Made by a program: the position numbers and the translations under genes
Notes under the pieces: model-generated
The model's database searches: none
What the model was told of the DNA's origin: nothing
What the model saw: the letters and a program-made list of their open reading frames with translations, nothing else
Part shown: positions 1-6,940 of the stretch, one piece after another
Position numbering within the stretch: position 1 is the stretch's first letter
How the letters are laid out: each line of letters begins with the position of its first letter
Assembly (NCBI GenBank): GCA_964587505.1
Contig: CAZPLD010000009.1
Location: 1-19,823 of the forward strand
DNA length: 19,823 nt
From: 2-01-FULL-41-26 sp964587505
Lineage (GTDB): Bacteria; Patescibacteriota; Minisyncoccia; 2-02-FULL-40-12; GWA2-44-9
Reading direction: 5' to 3'

Positions 1-317
1 TTCTTTGAATTAACAGCTTCCTTAATCCCCTGTTCCAGACTATTTTGAAAAACATGGTTAACAAGTTCTTGAATTTTATCTTTCATCCCGCCGGCAAGAT
101 AGCTGGCGTCGTCGTCTGTTTGCGCCGGCGATACCGGCTTAGGAACATAAGCAGGAGCATGCTGTTGGATTTTCTCGCCAATAACTTCTCTCAAAATTTC
201 CTTATCGGGCGGCAATTCTTTTTGTTCCGGCTGTTGCTCCAAATTAGCCTTCTTTTCCTGAAGTTGTTTTTCCAGTTGGGCTATCTCCTGTTCAATTGTC
301 GCTCCCGATTCTGCCAT
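1..317 (-). CDS. Hypothetical coiled-coil protein (C-terminal part off the left edge)
   Basis: The reading frame is open from the ATG at 317 to the window edge, giving about 105 residues. It starts MAESGATIEQEIAQLEKQLQ and continues with a charged Glu/Lys/Gln heptad-like helix over residues 8-35. A Pro-rich linker with an Asp triplet follows, then an amphipathic helix ending GIKEAVNSK. No signal peptide or membrane segment is seen. The ATG was chosen because a TACAAT box lies 7-12 bases upstream, as expected for a leaderless mRNA; there is no Shine-Dalgarno. I do not recognise the family. Its style (short, acidic, coiled-coil) resembles the 97- and 598-residue proteins nearby, and the three may belong together. 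Confidence 0.75.
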   Translation of the reverse strand, partial: MAESGATIEQEIAQLEKQLQEKKANLEQQPEQKELPPDKEILREVIGEKIQQHAPAYVPKPVSPAQTDDDASYLAGGMKDKIQELVNHVFQNSLEQGIKEAVNSK

Positions 318-323
318 GTATTT

Positions 324-329
324 ATTGTA
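324..329 (-). promoter_or_regulatory. -10 box of a probable leaderless promoter
   Basis: TACAAT on the minus strand occupies -12 to -7 relative to the A of the ATG at 317, so transcription would start on the start codon. No convincing -35 hexamer is seen at 16-18 bp. Confidence 0.45.
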
Positions 330-369
330 GCATAAAAATCAAAACCAATATTCCACAAGCCAATCGCTC

Positions 370-469
370 AACCCTAACCCATTCTCGGGCACGGCATAAA
401 TTCCTGACTGGAATTTTGCCTCGTACTCGTTCCGCCGAACTCCGTAAGTCCCTCTACTGGATTAGGGTT
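370..469. repeat. Fold-back element A (intergenic imperfect palindrome)
   Basis: AACCCTAA (370-377) and TTAGGGTT (462-469) form a perfect 8-bp terminal inverted repeat. Inside is a hairpin with GGCATAAATTCC (393-404) opposite GGAATTTTGCC (410-420). The element lies upstream of the leftmost gene and next to element B. No gene or poly-U tract accompanies it. It could be a mobile palindromic repeat or the DNA of a small RNA. Confidence 0.5.
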
Positions 470-496
470 TCGCTTTGACTTGATTAATTAAGAGCC

Positions 497-627
497 CCCA
501 GCCATATACTCCCAGGGAGAACTTGCGCAGGCATTTCGGCTTGGTTCTTCGAAATGCCGAGCATGTAGATAGCCGAAGCTCGCAGGAAGCTGAGGACTAT
601 CGGTCGAGTCGGGGGTATGTGGCTGGG
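497..627 (+). repeat. Fold-back element B with 17-bp closing helix (possible structured RNA)
   Basis: CCCAGCCATATACTCCC (497-513) pairs along 17 positions with GGGGGTATGTGGCTGGG (611-627). The two non-Watson-Crick positions are U-G wobbles if the plus strand is RNA, and A-C mismatches if the minus strand is. Inside, GGCATTTCG and CGAAATGCC (around 530-558) form a second strong hairpin, and GATAG/CTATC could form a third. I compared it with SRP RNA and found no GGAA tetraloop with the AGCA face. No open frame here looks coding. Confidence 0.5.
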
Positions 628-644
628 AGCGATTCTGTGAAAAT

Positions 645-700
645 TAAAAAACCGCCTCCGGAGGAGCGGAACCAAAATTTCTGGTTCCGCCCTCCGGGGC
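645..700 (-). terminator. Intrinsic terminator of the 714-1217 gene
   Basis: On the minus strand a long GC-rich stem (CCGGAGGGCGGAACCA opposite TGGTTCCGCTCCTCCGG, with a short A/T loop) is followed shortly by TTTTTT. It lies 14 bases after the stop codon. Confidence 0.85.
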
Positions 701-713
701 AGTTGCACGGCGC

Positions 714-1217
714 TTACGAACGCGGCGTTCCGCACGCCGGCAGAGGCCGGCGCTGGCGCACAAGACGGCCGTTGAACTCGACGAAGAGAAGCTCTCGCTC
801 CACCGTTGCCTCGGCACCGTTGATTCGCGTCTTGAGGTAATCGTGTCCCTCCAGGCGCGGACCGCTGCCGATGTTGACGACCACCTTGCGGAAGCGGACG
901 TGACCTTTCGGCAACGTCTTGTCGTCCGTGATGACGTGGAATGCGCTGTAGACGCGCCCGTCCACCGTGTAGGTATCGTTGGTCAACTGGTTCTTCACCC
1001 ACCTGTCGGTGAAGATCCAATTCCGCATCGTGGCGCCGCCGTCGACGCACAGCTCCGTGCGGGTGCCGTACGCGATGCCGTACTTGACGTCACTGACCAG
1101 CGGTCCCGGCGCCGGCTGGGCTTTCGTCAAACCACCACCAAACAGAGCGTATCCGAGTGCAATGCCGATGACGACCGACGCAAGCAAGCCAACGATACCG
1201 ATTGTTCGTGAATTCAT
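714..1217 (-). CDS. GC-rich hypothetical protein with N-terminal membrane anchor
   Basis: The protein has 167 residues. Residues 5-28 (IGIVGLLASVVIGIALGYAL) form one hydrophobic segment, either a signal anchor or an uncleaved signal peptide. It is followed by a Gly/Pro linker and a soluble, beta-rich domain with many Val/Thr/Arg residues; a single Cys near residue 57 and one near the C-terminus are visible. No family is recognised. The ATG is preceded by AAGGAGA at 8-bp spacing, a strong Shine-Dalgarno that native genes here lack. The gene stands alone between its own near-consensus promoter and a strong terminator. Its codons are clearly richer in G and C at third positions than those of the flanking AT-rich genes, which suggests acquisition from a higher-GC donor. 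The extracytoplasmic location is inferred from the anchor. Confidence 0.8.
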   Translation of the reverse strand: MNSRTIGIVGLLASVVIGIALGYALFGGGLTKAQPAPGPLVSDVKYGIAYGTRTELCVDGGATMRNWIFTDRWVKNQLTNDTYTVDGRVYSAFHVITDDKTLPKGHVRFRKVVVNIGSGPRLEGHDYLKTRINGAEATVERELLFVEFNGRLVRQRRPLPACGTPRS

Positions 1218-1275
1218 TCTGTCTTCTCCTTGCCCCGCGGAATGCGGAGCTGAATTGGTTGTTAAGGATGTTCTA

Positions 1276-1305
1276 AGTATAACATATTTGACCTCTTTTT
1301 GTCAA
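1276..1305 (-). promoter_or_regulatory. Sigma70-type promoter for the 714-1217 gene
   Basis: On the minus strand TTGACA (1305-1300) and TATACT (1281-1276) are separated by 18 bp. The predicted start near 1269 gives a leader of about 50 nt. The leader holds a 7-bp hairpin (GCUCCGC/GCGGGGC) directly before the AAGGAG Shine-Dalgarno. Confidence 0.8.
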
Positions 1306-1310
1306 TAGTT

Positions 1311-1338
1311 AAAAAAACAGCCCTTTTGGCTGTTTTTT
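1311..1338 (-). terminator. Intrinsic terminator (bidirectional in form)
   Basis: A-tract, CAGCC, TTTT, GGCTG, T-tract: a short symmetric hairpin with A/T runs on both sides. It lies downstream of the 97-residue gene (stop at 1378) and immediately upstream of the promoter of the 714-1217 gene, so it insulates the two units. Confidence 0.75.
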
Positions 1339-1377
1339 GAGAAGTTCCTTGTCAGAGGTTAAACCTCAATTGAATAA

Positions 1378-1671
1378 TTAGGCTTTCAGTTTTTCAACCC
1401 ATTTATTAGTTACCGCCCCAGCAACCTTTTTCTGTTCCTCCACTACCCCCTGCCAACTCTTATCCTGGTCTTTCAAAAAAATATCAATATCAAAAGCAAC
1501 CGCTTCAAGCTCTTCCTTCTCTTTTTCTAACGCATCCTTCAGTTGGAATAATAAATTCTCCGGAATTTCTTCCATTTTTGCAAGAAGACGATTCTTTATC
1601 TCATCATCAAGAGGCGACTGGGCAAGTAATTCGCCTATAGCGTCCGCTAATTTTTGTTGGGCTTTGTTCAT
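1378..1671 (-). CDS. Small acidic all-helical hypothetical protein
   Basis: The protein has 97 residues, rich in Glu, Lys, Leu and Ala, without Cys, signal peptide or membrane segment. A short helix (about 1-20) is followed by a long helix (about 25-62), then FLKDQDKSWQGVVEEQ and a final basic helix. I do not recognise the family. It begins 25 bp after the stop of the 598-residue gene, so the two are probably cotranscribed, and a terminator follows at 1311-1338. There is no Shine-Dalgarno. The 19 bases before its ATG match those before proS at 16 positions. Confidence 0.75.
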   Translation of the reverse strand: MNKAQQKLADAIGELLAQSPLDDEIKNRLLAKMEEIPENLLFQLKDALEKEKEELEAVAFDIDIFLKDQDKSWQGVVEEQKKVAGAVTNKWVEKLKA

Positions 1672-1696
1672 TGTTTGATAATTAGTAATTTAGTTA

Positions 1697-3493
1697 TTAG
1701 TATCCAAATCCAAGAGCTCTCATCACATCAAGAGGAATTTTTAGTGTCAACCCTTCAGGCAAAGACCTCGAACTTTTCAATCCATCAATTACTCCCTGAG
1801 TCCACTCCGGTTCATACATGCCGTTATTATCAAGAACCTTCTGGCTTAAATCAGTAAGGGTCTGATCGTCTAAATTTAAATGTTTAGGTCCTTGTCGAGC
1901 CAGATTTTTGAGGGTGTCCCAAATATTTTTATGCATCCCTGTCCAAACATCTTTAACTGCGCCCACCCCACCTTTTTCGGCGGCTAACAATTTTGCCAGC
2001 GCTGCCTGTTCTATTTTCATGACTAAATATTTCACTCCAGCAAAACCGAGTACGGCTTCGGCCGTTCCCCAGACATATCTCCAATGCCAGTTTTCATCGA
2101 GATTCCTTCTCATTATCTTCGCAAAATTAATAAAGTCCTTTCTTGCGGCGCCGTCCCTCATTTTATTCAACTCCCCGCGCAGGTCGGCCTCAAACGCCAA
2201 CTGATTTTCTCTCGTAAGGACATCTTCTCCCGAAAATCCCCTGTATTTGGCAAGCTTCTCGGCTAATTCATTACCGGCATTTTTGATTATATATTCTATC
2301 TCTTCGCTGTTTACCTTACTCTTTCTTTCAGTAATGTCTTTGTTAGCTTGATAAAATTCCGGGGCAGAAATATCTAAATTGCTTTTCTTGAGCTCCTCCA
2401 CGGTTTCCCATGCTTCTTTTTCAGCTTCTTCTAAACTAAGATTTCTTTCCTGTTGAATCAAACTTGCCAACGCTTCTGTGTCGTTTGCCGTTTCTTTTGT
2501 TTTGCTCCTGAACCTTTCCGCCTGATGGAATTCCCACAAACCAAAAGTCAAAAGACCCTTTCCGCGTTCTTTAATCCAGCCCCAAGTGCTTGGTTTTTTG
2601 GGTTCTTTTTCGGCTTGTTGAGACGCTGTTTCAGGTTGAGTCGGTCCGGGTTGAGATGTTTCCGGCCGTATTGGTTGAACTGATTCTCTTGGAGCCTCTT
2701 GTGTTAACGGTTGATGTCTCAATCCAAGAGGCGACATTCTTGATTCAACGGTTTCCGAACCTCCGCTTATACGATTGGAGCCTAAAATTGCATCTTTTGC
2801 TTTTTCATAAGAATCTCTTACTCTTTGCATAAATCCTTTCGGCGCCGGCCTATCTGGATTTGTTTCGGCTTCTTGTCTTGCAAGAAGTTCGGCTTCCGGA
2901 CGTTGTTTTTCTGCCTCAAGTTCGGCTTCAAGTGCTCTAATCTCTTCCTCCAACGGCCGTCTGTCAATAACACTTACTTCCTGATATAATATCCTGTATT
3001 TTTCTGCAAGAATATGTTCTAATTCTTTAGTCTTATCGACTGGTTCTTCTTGAGATTCTTCCTGATGAATACGAGTTTCTCCCGCAATCTCTTCGGGTGT
3101 TTGTCTGACTGGAGCTTCAACCGCAGGCTGGCCGTTGCTTTCCGGTGTTTGTGTTGCTTCGATTTCAACTTCTGCTGGTTTTTCTAAAGAAGAAAGGACA
3201 ATTTCAACCTTTGTTAAGCTGGTAAGCTCTGAAATATTTTGACCGTCATCTTCGCTTAAGTTGTTAAATGAGGCAAGAAATAACTCTTTGCGTTTGTCAT
3301 ACTCTTTTTTAACAGATTTATAGTCTTCTATCTCCGCCTCTGACATTTCCTCTACCTTCCTGCCTTTTCGCAATTGGTTTAGCGTGTAATGAGACGATAA
3401 AACATCCCTCTTGGTCTTGAGGGTATCAAAACACAACTCGTCTCTGCTTTTTTCTGAAGTTACTGATTGTTCAACTCGAGACATTCTTTCCAT
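1697..3493 (-). CDS. Large hypothetical coiled-coil protein with C-terminal hydrophobic segment
   Basis: The protein has 598 residues counted from the ATG at 3493. The frame stays open to a TTG at 3529, but that codon lies inside the -35 hexamer, so the leaderless ATG is preferred. Order of parts: charged helical N-terminus (to about 90); low-complexity Glu/Pro/Gln/Thr region; coiled coil around 150-215; a second Pro/Gln/Ser-rich linker; a Lys-rich stretch with a WGWIKERGK motif; a helical middle part; a moderately hydrophobic segment near 470-492 that may touch or cross the membrane; and a C-terminal domain ending LPEGLTLKIPLDVMRALGFGY. No enzyme motif is visible and I assign no function. 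It is followed by the 97-residue gene and is divergent from the glycosyltransferase pair. Confidence 0.75.
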   Translation of the reverse strand: MERMSRVEQSVTSEKSRDELCFDTLKTKRDVLSSHYTLNQLRKGRKVEEMSEAEIEDYKSVKKEYDKRKELFLASFNNLSEDDGQNISELTSLTKVEIVLSSLEKPAEVEIEATQTPESNGQPAVEAPVRQTPEEIAGETRIHQEESQEEPVDKTKELEHILAEKYRILYQEVSVIDRRPLEEEIRALEAELEAEKQRPEAELLARQEAETNPDRPAPKGFMQRVRDSYEKAKDAILGSNRISGGSETVESRMSPLGLRHQPLTQEAPRESVQPIRPETSQPGPTQPETASQQAEKEPKKPSTWGWIKERGKGLLTFGLWEFHQAERFRSKTKETANDTEALASLIQQERNLSLEEAEKEAWETVEELKKSNLDISAPEFYQANKDITERKSKVNSEEIEYIIKNAGNELAEKLAKYRGFSGEDVLTRENQLAFEADLRGELNKMRDGAARKDFINFAKIMRRNLDENWHWRYVWGTAEAVLGFAGVKYLVMKIEQAALAKLLAAEKGGVGAVKDVWTGMHKNIWDTLKNLARQGPKHLNLDDQTLTDLSQKVLDNNGMYEPEWTQGVIDGLKSSRSLPEGLTLKIPLDVMRALGFGY

Positions 3494-3500
3494 GTGTTGC

Positions 3501-3529
3501 ATTTTAACATCATTTTTAATGAAAAACAA
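3501..3529 (-). promoter_or_regulatory. Promoter of the 598-residue gene, leaderless
   Basis: On the minus strand TTGTTT (3529-3524), a 17-bp spacer, and TAAAAT (3506-3501). The -10 box ends 7 bases before the ATG at 3493, so transcription should begin at or next to the start codon. Confidence 0.7.
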
Positions 3530-3538
3530 GTACCAGTG

Positions 3539-3569
3539 TTGATAAAATTAAATTAACTTCTGGTATAAT
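3539..3569 (+). promoter_or_regulatory. Extended -10 promoter of the glycosyltransferase pair, leaderless
   Basis: TGGTATAAT gives an extended -10, with TATAAT at 3564-3569, exactly -12 to -7 from the ATG at 3576. A TTGATA at 3539-3544 is a possible -35 with a long 19-bp spacer. It is divergent from the promoter at 3501-3529. Confidence 0.75.
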
Positions 3570-3575
3570 ATAGAC

Positions 3576-4613
3576 ATGACAAAAACAAAAAAACAAGAGC
3601 TGGTAATCTTTTTAATTATCCTCGGCGTTGCTGTCTTTTTCCGTTTTTATCAATTAGATGCTTCGAGAATATTTCCTGCAATAATGGGAATCCTTACGGT
3701 TGCCGGACTTTATCTTTTAACCAAGGCATTGTTTGAGTGGCGCTTAGCGGCTATTGCCGGCTACCTCGCAGCAATTTCTTTCTGGCACGTCAGTTTTTCG
3801 CGGATGGATTCAAGGGCAACAATAGTTCCGTTGATACTTGTTTACGCTTTTTACTTTCTTTGGAAAGGATTAAGGCGCGGCCACCCGTTCGATTTTATTG
3901 TGGCAGGCGTTTTAGGCGGGCTTGGATTTTACACTTACGCGCCTTACTATGTAGCGCCGTTTATCGCTATCGCATTGTTTATTAATTACTGGTGGTATCT
4001 GAAGAAGGATTTTGACCACTCAAAATACGAATATGCCAGGACCAAATTACTCCAAGGATTTGTCTTCTTTGCTTTGGCCGCTTTCATTGTTGCCCTCCCT
4101 GTCGGAATATATTTCTGGCAAAATCAGGAAGAATTTTTCTCAATGGCCTCAAATTTGTTCTCGGTTTTCAGCCAAAATGAACCGTTGAAAACATTAGGGA
4201 CAAATGTAGTAAAAACTTTAGGAATGTTCAATTTTTCTAAATCTCCCGCACTCCCTTGGCCGATAGGAGTATTCTTCGTAGTTGGTTTCATAAATGAATT
4301 GATACACTGGTTCAAAAAAAAGCATGGCCATTTCTCAACTACCCACACCTTGATGTTTGTGTGGTTTTTTGTAATTCTTATTCCCGGATTTTTATACTCC
4401 GAAGCGCCTAATGTGTTGCTGACCATCGGCGTCCTGCCGGTAGTAATAATATTTACTGCCCGAGGGGTTTGGTGGTTCTTCGATAAGCTTATGTCTTGGT
4501 ACTCTCTTCGTGATCCCCATTCAGTACACGAGGCTCACGCCATAACCGCATTGGTTATGATAGTTTTCCTCTTTTCAATCGGATTTATGGAGTATTGGAG
4601 ATACTTTAAATAA
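3576..4613 (+). CDS. Glycosyltransferase family 39-like membrane protein lacking the first periplasmic loop
   Basis: The protein has 345 residues and about eight or nine membrane helices, with aromatic-rich loops such as WHVSFSRMDSRATIVP and FYTYAPYYVAP that are typical of the PMT/ArnT-type GT-C superfamily. Members transfer sugar from a polyprenyl-phosphate donor on the outer face of the membrane. In GT-C enzymes of this type the first transmembrane helix is followed by a long external loop with an acidic catalytic Asp-Glu pair. Here FRFYQLDASR runs directly into the second hydrophobic helix (FPAIMGILTVAGLYLL), so the loop and its acidic pair are absent. The protein may be inactive, or may act as a partner of the next gene, with whose ATG its stop codon overlaps by one base (TAATG). 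The start is set by the leaderless promoter. Confidence 0.75.
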   Translation: MTKTKKQELVIFLIILGVAVFFRFYQLDASRIFPAIMGILTVAGLYLLTKALFEWRLAAIAGYLAAISFWHVSFSRMDSRATIVPLILVYAFYFLWKGLRRGHPFDFIVAGVLGGLGFYTYAPYYVAPFIAIALFINYWWYLKKDFDHSKYEYARTKLLQGFVFFALAAFIVALPVGIYFWQNQEEFFSMASNLFSVFSQNEPLKTLGTNVVKTLGMFNFSKSPALPWPIGVFFVVGFINELIHWFKKKHGHFSTTHTLMFVWFFVILIPGFLYSEAPNVLLTIGVLPVVIIFTARGVWWFFDKLMSWYSLRDPHSVHEAHAITALVMIVFLFSIGFMEYWRYFK

Positions 4614-6424
4614 TGAAGACAAGATTAATAGCAGTAATAATAATCGTCTCGGCGGTAATTCTGGAAATTGCCAGTGTCTGGAATGATTCGCCGGTTGTTG
4701 ATGAGATACCGCACATAGGCGCCGGGTATTCGTATGTGGTTCAGCAGAGTTACCAATTCAATCCGGAACATCCGCCTTTAGCTAAAGACTTAGCCGGACT
4801 GGCTTTATTACCTCTCGGTCTCAACCAAACCGCATTTTCCCAAAAATATGCCGCTAACTGGCCGACTGACGTGAACGGCCAATGGAATTTCGGCCGGGCC
4901 CTGATATTCCAGACCGGCAATAATGCCGTCAATCTTGTCCGCGCGGCAAAACTGCCGATGCTGTTCTTTTTTATTATTTCAGCTTGGATAGTCTTTGCCT
5001 GGACTAAAAAAATATTTGGCGATAAAGCAGGACTTTTGGCAACATTTTTATTTTCTTTGTCGCCTACCGTAATCGCTCATTCCCGTCTGGTCACTACCGA
5101 CATCGCTCTCCTTGCCGGCGTTATGATGTCGCTGTATTTTTTTGAACGTTATCTTGAAAATCAGAATACTAAAAACTTCTGGTTCGCTTCAATTGCTTTC
5201 GGTTTTGGTCAACTGACTAAATTTTCGTCATTCTTGTTGATTCCGTTGGTTGTTTTTCTGGCTATAGTTTGGGCATACGCCAATCACCAGAGGTTAGCAG
5301 GAATGACCCGCATAGCTTGGAAAACGGTTTTAATCATTATCATCGGGTTTGCATTCGTTGTCGGGCCGGTATATCAACTGCATCTTCTGAATTACAGCAG
5401 TCAAAAACAAAAAGCAGACGCAGCTGTTATTTTGGGCACCTACGGCAACCGGACATTTGCCGACCCGGTCATCTGGGCATCTGACAAACCCGTTCTCCGG
5501 CCATTCGCGCAATACGGGCTTGGGATTTTAATGATATTTCAGAGAAATGTCGGCGGCAATCAGACCTATTTTTTGGGCAATGTATATCAAAAAGCAGTAA
5601 AATCATATTTTCCTGTTGTTTATGCCCTGAAAGAGCCGATCCCGTTTTTGACACTCTTTATTATTGCGATAATCGGATTTTTCATGTATGCCCGCCCGGT
5701 AGTAGAAGTCCGAGATGCGCCAAAGGCGCAAAAGCAGAGCCACTCGGACTTTCACTACGGGGCCCGCTCCAGAGAAAAACACTTGAAATATTGGGTAAGA
5801 AACCACTTCGCAGAAGTAGTTCTATTCACTTGGGTAATTTTTTACTGGGCCACAAGCATCAATGCCAATCTGAACATCGGCATCCGGCATTTGATACCAA
5901 TCTATGGTGCTACCGCCATTCTTGTTGCCGGTCAATTATCTGCCATATATGAACATATAAAAGCAAAAAGGGCATACATTGCCTTTGTTGGTGTCATGTG
6001 CGCTTGGTTGTTGGCTGAGACCATTATGGTCTTTCCTTATTATCTAACCTACTTTAACCAGTTTGCGGGAGGGCCGGCCGGAGGTTATCGGTATGTAGTT
6101 GATTCAAATCTTGACTGGGGCCAGGATTTAAAACGTTTAGCTGACTGGGTTGATGCTAATAATATTCAAAAAATCAGTCTGGATTATTTCGGCTGGGCCG
6201 ATCCGTATTATTATCTCGGGAACAAAGCAATCTGGATACGCAACGGCAAATACACCAGCGCCGGAGAATTTCTCCGCGACAATCCGGCCGGCGGATATAT
6301 AGCCGTATCGGCAACATTCTACCAGCAATCAGTAGCCACCGATAAAAATTACGGCTGGCTTTCAGGGCTCCAGCCACTCATCGTCGTCGGCAACTCGATC
6401 TTCGTCTGGCATATCACTAAGTAG
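4613..6424 (+). CDS. Glycosyltransferase family 39 (PMT-like) integral membrane protein
   Basis: The protein has 603 residues and about ten or more membrane helices. After the first helix, SPVVDEIPHIGAGYSY puts the acidic pair at Asp30-Glu31 on the first external loop, followed by NPEHPPLAK at 50-58. This is the classic layout of PMT/ArnT-type GT-C enzymes, which move mannose or a similar sugar from a polyprenyl-phosphate donor to protein or lipid acceptors on the outer face. The later NIGIRHLIPIYG and VVDSNLDWGQDLKRL motifs are also typical. The sugar and acceptor cannot be told from sequence. Translation is probably coupled to the preceding gene through TAATG. Residues 361-383 are encoded by an inserted palindrome, in a loop between two membrane helices, and look foreign (Arg/Lys/Ser/His-rich). 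Confidence 0.85.
   Translation: MKTRLIAVIIIVSAVILEIASVWNDSPVVDEIPHIGAGYSYVVQQSYQFNPEHPPLAKDLAGLALLPLGLNQTAFSQKYAANWPTDVNGQWNFGRALIFQTGNNAVNLVRAAKLPMLFFFIISAWIVFAWTKKIFGDKAGLLATFLFSLSPTVIAHSRLVTTDIALLAGVMMSLYFFERYLENQNTKNFWFASIAFGFGQLTKFSSFLLIPLVVFLAIVWAYANHQRLAGMTRIAWKTVLIIIIGFAFVVGPVYQLHLLNYSSQKQKADAAVILGTYGNRTFADPVIWASDKPVLRPFAQYGLGILMIFQRNVGGNQTYFLGNVYQKAVKSYFPVVYALKEPIPFLTLFIIAIIGFFMYARPVVEVRDAPKAQKQSHSDFHYGARSREKHLKYWVRNHFAEVVLFTWVIFYWATSINANLNIGIRHLIPIYGATAILVAGQLSAIYEHIKAKRAYIAFVGVMCAWLLAETIMVFPYYLTYFNQFAGGPAGGYRYVVDSNLDWGQDLKRLADWVDANNIQKISLDYFGWADPYYYLGNKAIWIRNGKYTSAGEFLRDNPAGGYIAVSATFYQQSVATDKNYGWLSGLQPLIVVGNSIFVWHITK
5695..5762 (+). repeat. In-frame palindromic insertion C inside the GT39 gene
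   Basis: The outer arms, CCCGGTAGTAGAAGTCCGAG (from 5695) and the region ending CACTACGGGG (to 5762), match at 17 of 20 positions as an inverted repeat. Inside is a perfect TGCGCC-AAA-GGCGCA hairpin. The 68-bp unit adds about 23 codons without stopping the frame. It lies in the stretch between two hydrophobic helices, where extra residues are tolerated. Confidence 0.65.
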
Positions 6425-6426
6425 TC

Positions 6427-6871
6427 TCCCGCCCAAAAGTAGTCTATTTTTTCAGCCTGGCCCCTCGCCCCAAACCTCTCCTCTATCACAACTCCGCAAT
6501 GCGAACAAAATGGGGCCTCATTTCCTAAATATGCGAGAGAGCTTCGCTAATTCGCATATTTACTCATTTGACCCCTATAGTTGTTAGCGAGGCTGATTAT
6601 AAATTTGTTTATGATTCAGCCGAGCGAAGCAAATATATGTAGTCATATTTTGATTACCGCATTGCTCCGTGGAGTGCTATCAAAGAGGTTTGGGGCTTGT
6701 TGCCCGCCAAAAAATCCCTATCTGAATCACTCCTCGTAGCGATACGGTAACATAAAGAAGCTGATGGATAGGAAATTGCCGTTATAGCGAAGCGCTCACG
6801 GTAATTTCCGTACATCCGTCAGCTCTTTTGTCGTATCGCGGAGATGTGATGAAGATAGGGGTTGGGCGGGA
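6427..6871. repeat. Composite 445-bp fold-back region (elements D and E)
   Basis: This gene-free stretch is enclosed by a perfect 10-bp inverted repeat, TCCCGCCCAA (6427-6436) and TTGGGCGGGA (6862-6871), and contains two nested multi-stem palindromes. Element D is closed by GCCCCAAACCTCT (6467-6479) and AGAGGTTTGGGGC (6684-6696). It contains GCAATGCG/CGCATTGC, AAATATGCGA/TCGCATATTT and a GGCTGA...TCAGCC hairpin. Element E (about 6701-6871) has CCCTATCT/AGATAGGG, GCGATAC/GTATCGC and a long central hairpin, AGCTGATGGAT opposite ATCCGTCAGCT. The two wobble positions in that central hairpin are G-U only if the plus strand is RNA. No coding frame fits. Confidence 0.65.
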
Positions 6872-6898
6872 AATGTTTTTTTTAAGGCGGGGTGTGTA

Positions 6899-6940
6899 CA
6901 AAAATAAAATAAAGCGCCTCCCAGGTTTCCCCGGGAGGCG
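6899..6940 (-). terminator. Strong intrinsic terminator of the 7682-6905 transcription unit
   Basis: On the minus strand CGCCTCCC (6940-6933) pairs perfectly with GGGAGGCG (6922-6915), with a further GG...CC inside. CTTTATTTTATTTTTG follows. It marks the end of a minus-strand transcript through 6940-7682. Confidence 0.85.

Noticed and set aside
497..627. Element B as a bacterial SRP (4.5S) RNA
   Set aside because: There is a long closing helix, but no GGAA-type tetraloop with the conserved asymmetric loop and no fitting promoter or terminator.
523..1211. Plus-strand open frames opposite the 714-1217 gene
   Set aside because: They are antisense shadows of a GC-rich gene. The minus-strand frame has the promoter, Shine-Dalgarno and terminator.
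3493..3529. TTG start at 3529 for the 598-residue protein
   Set aside because: The codon forms part of the -35 hexamer, and the leaderless ATG at 3493 fits the -10 position.
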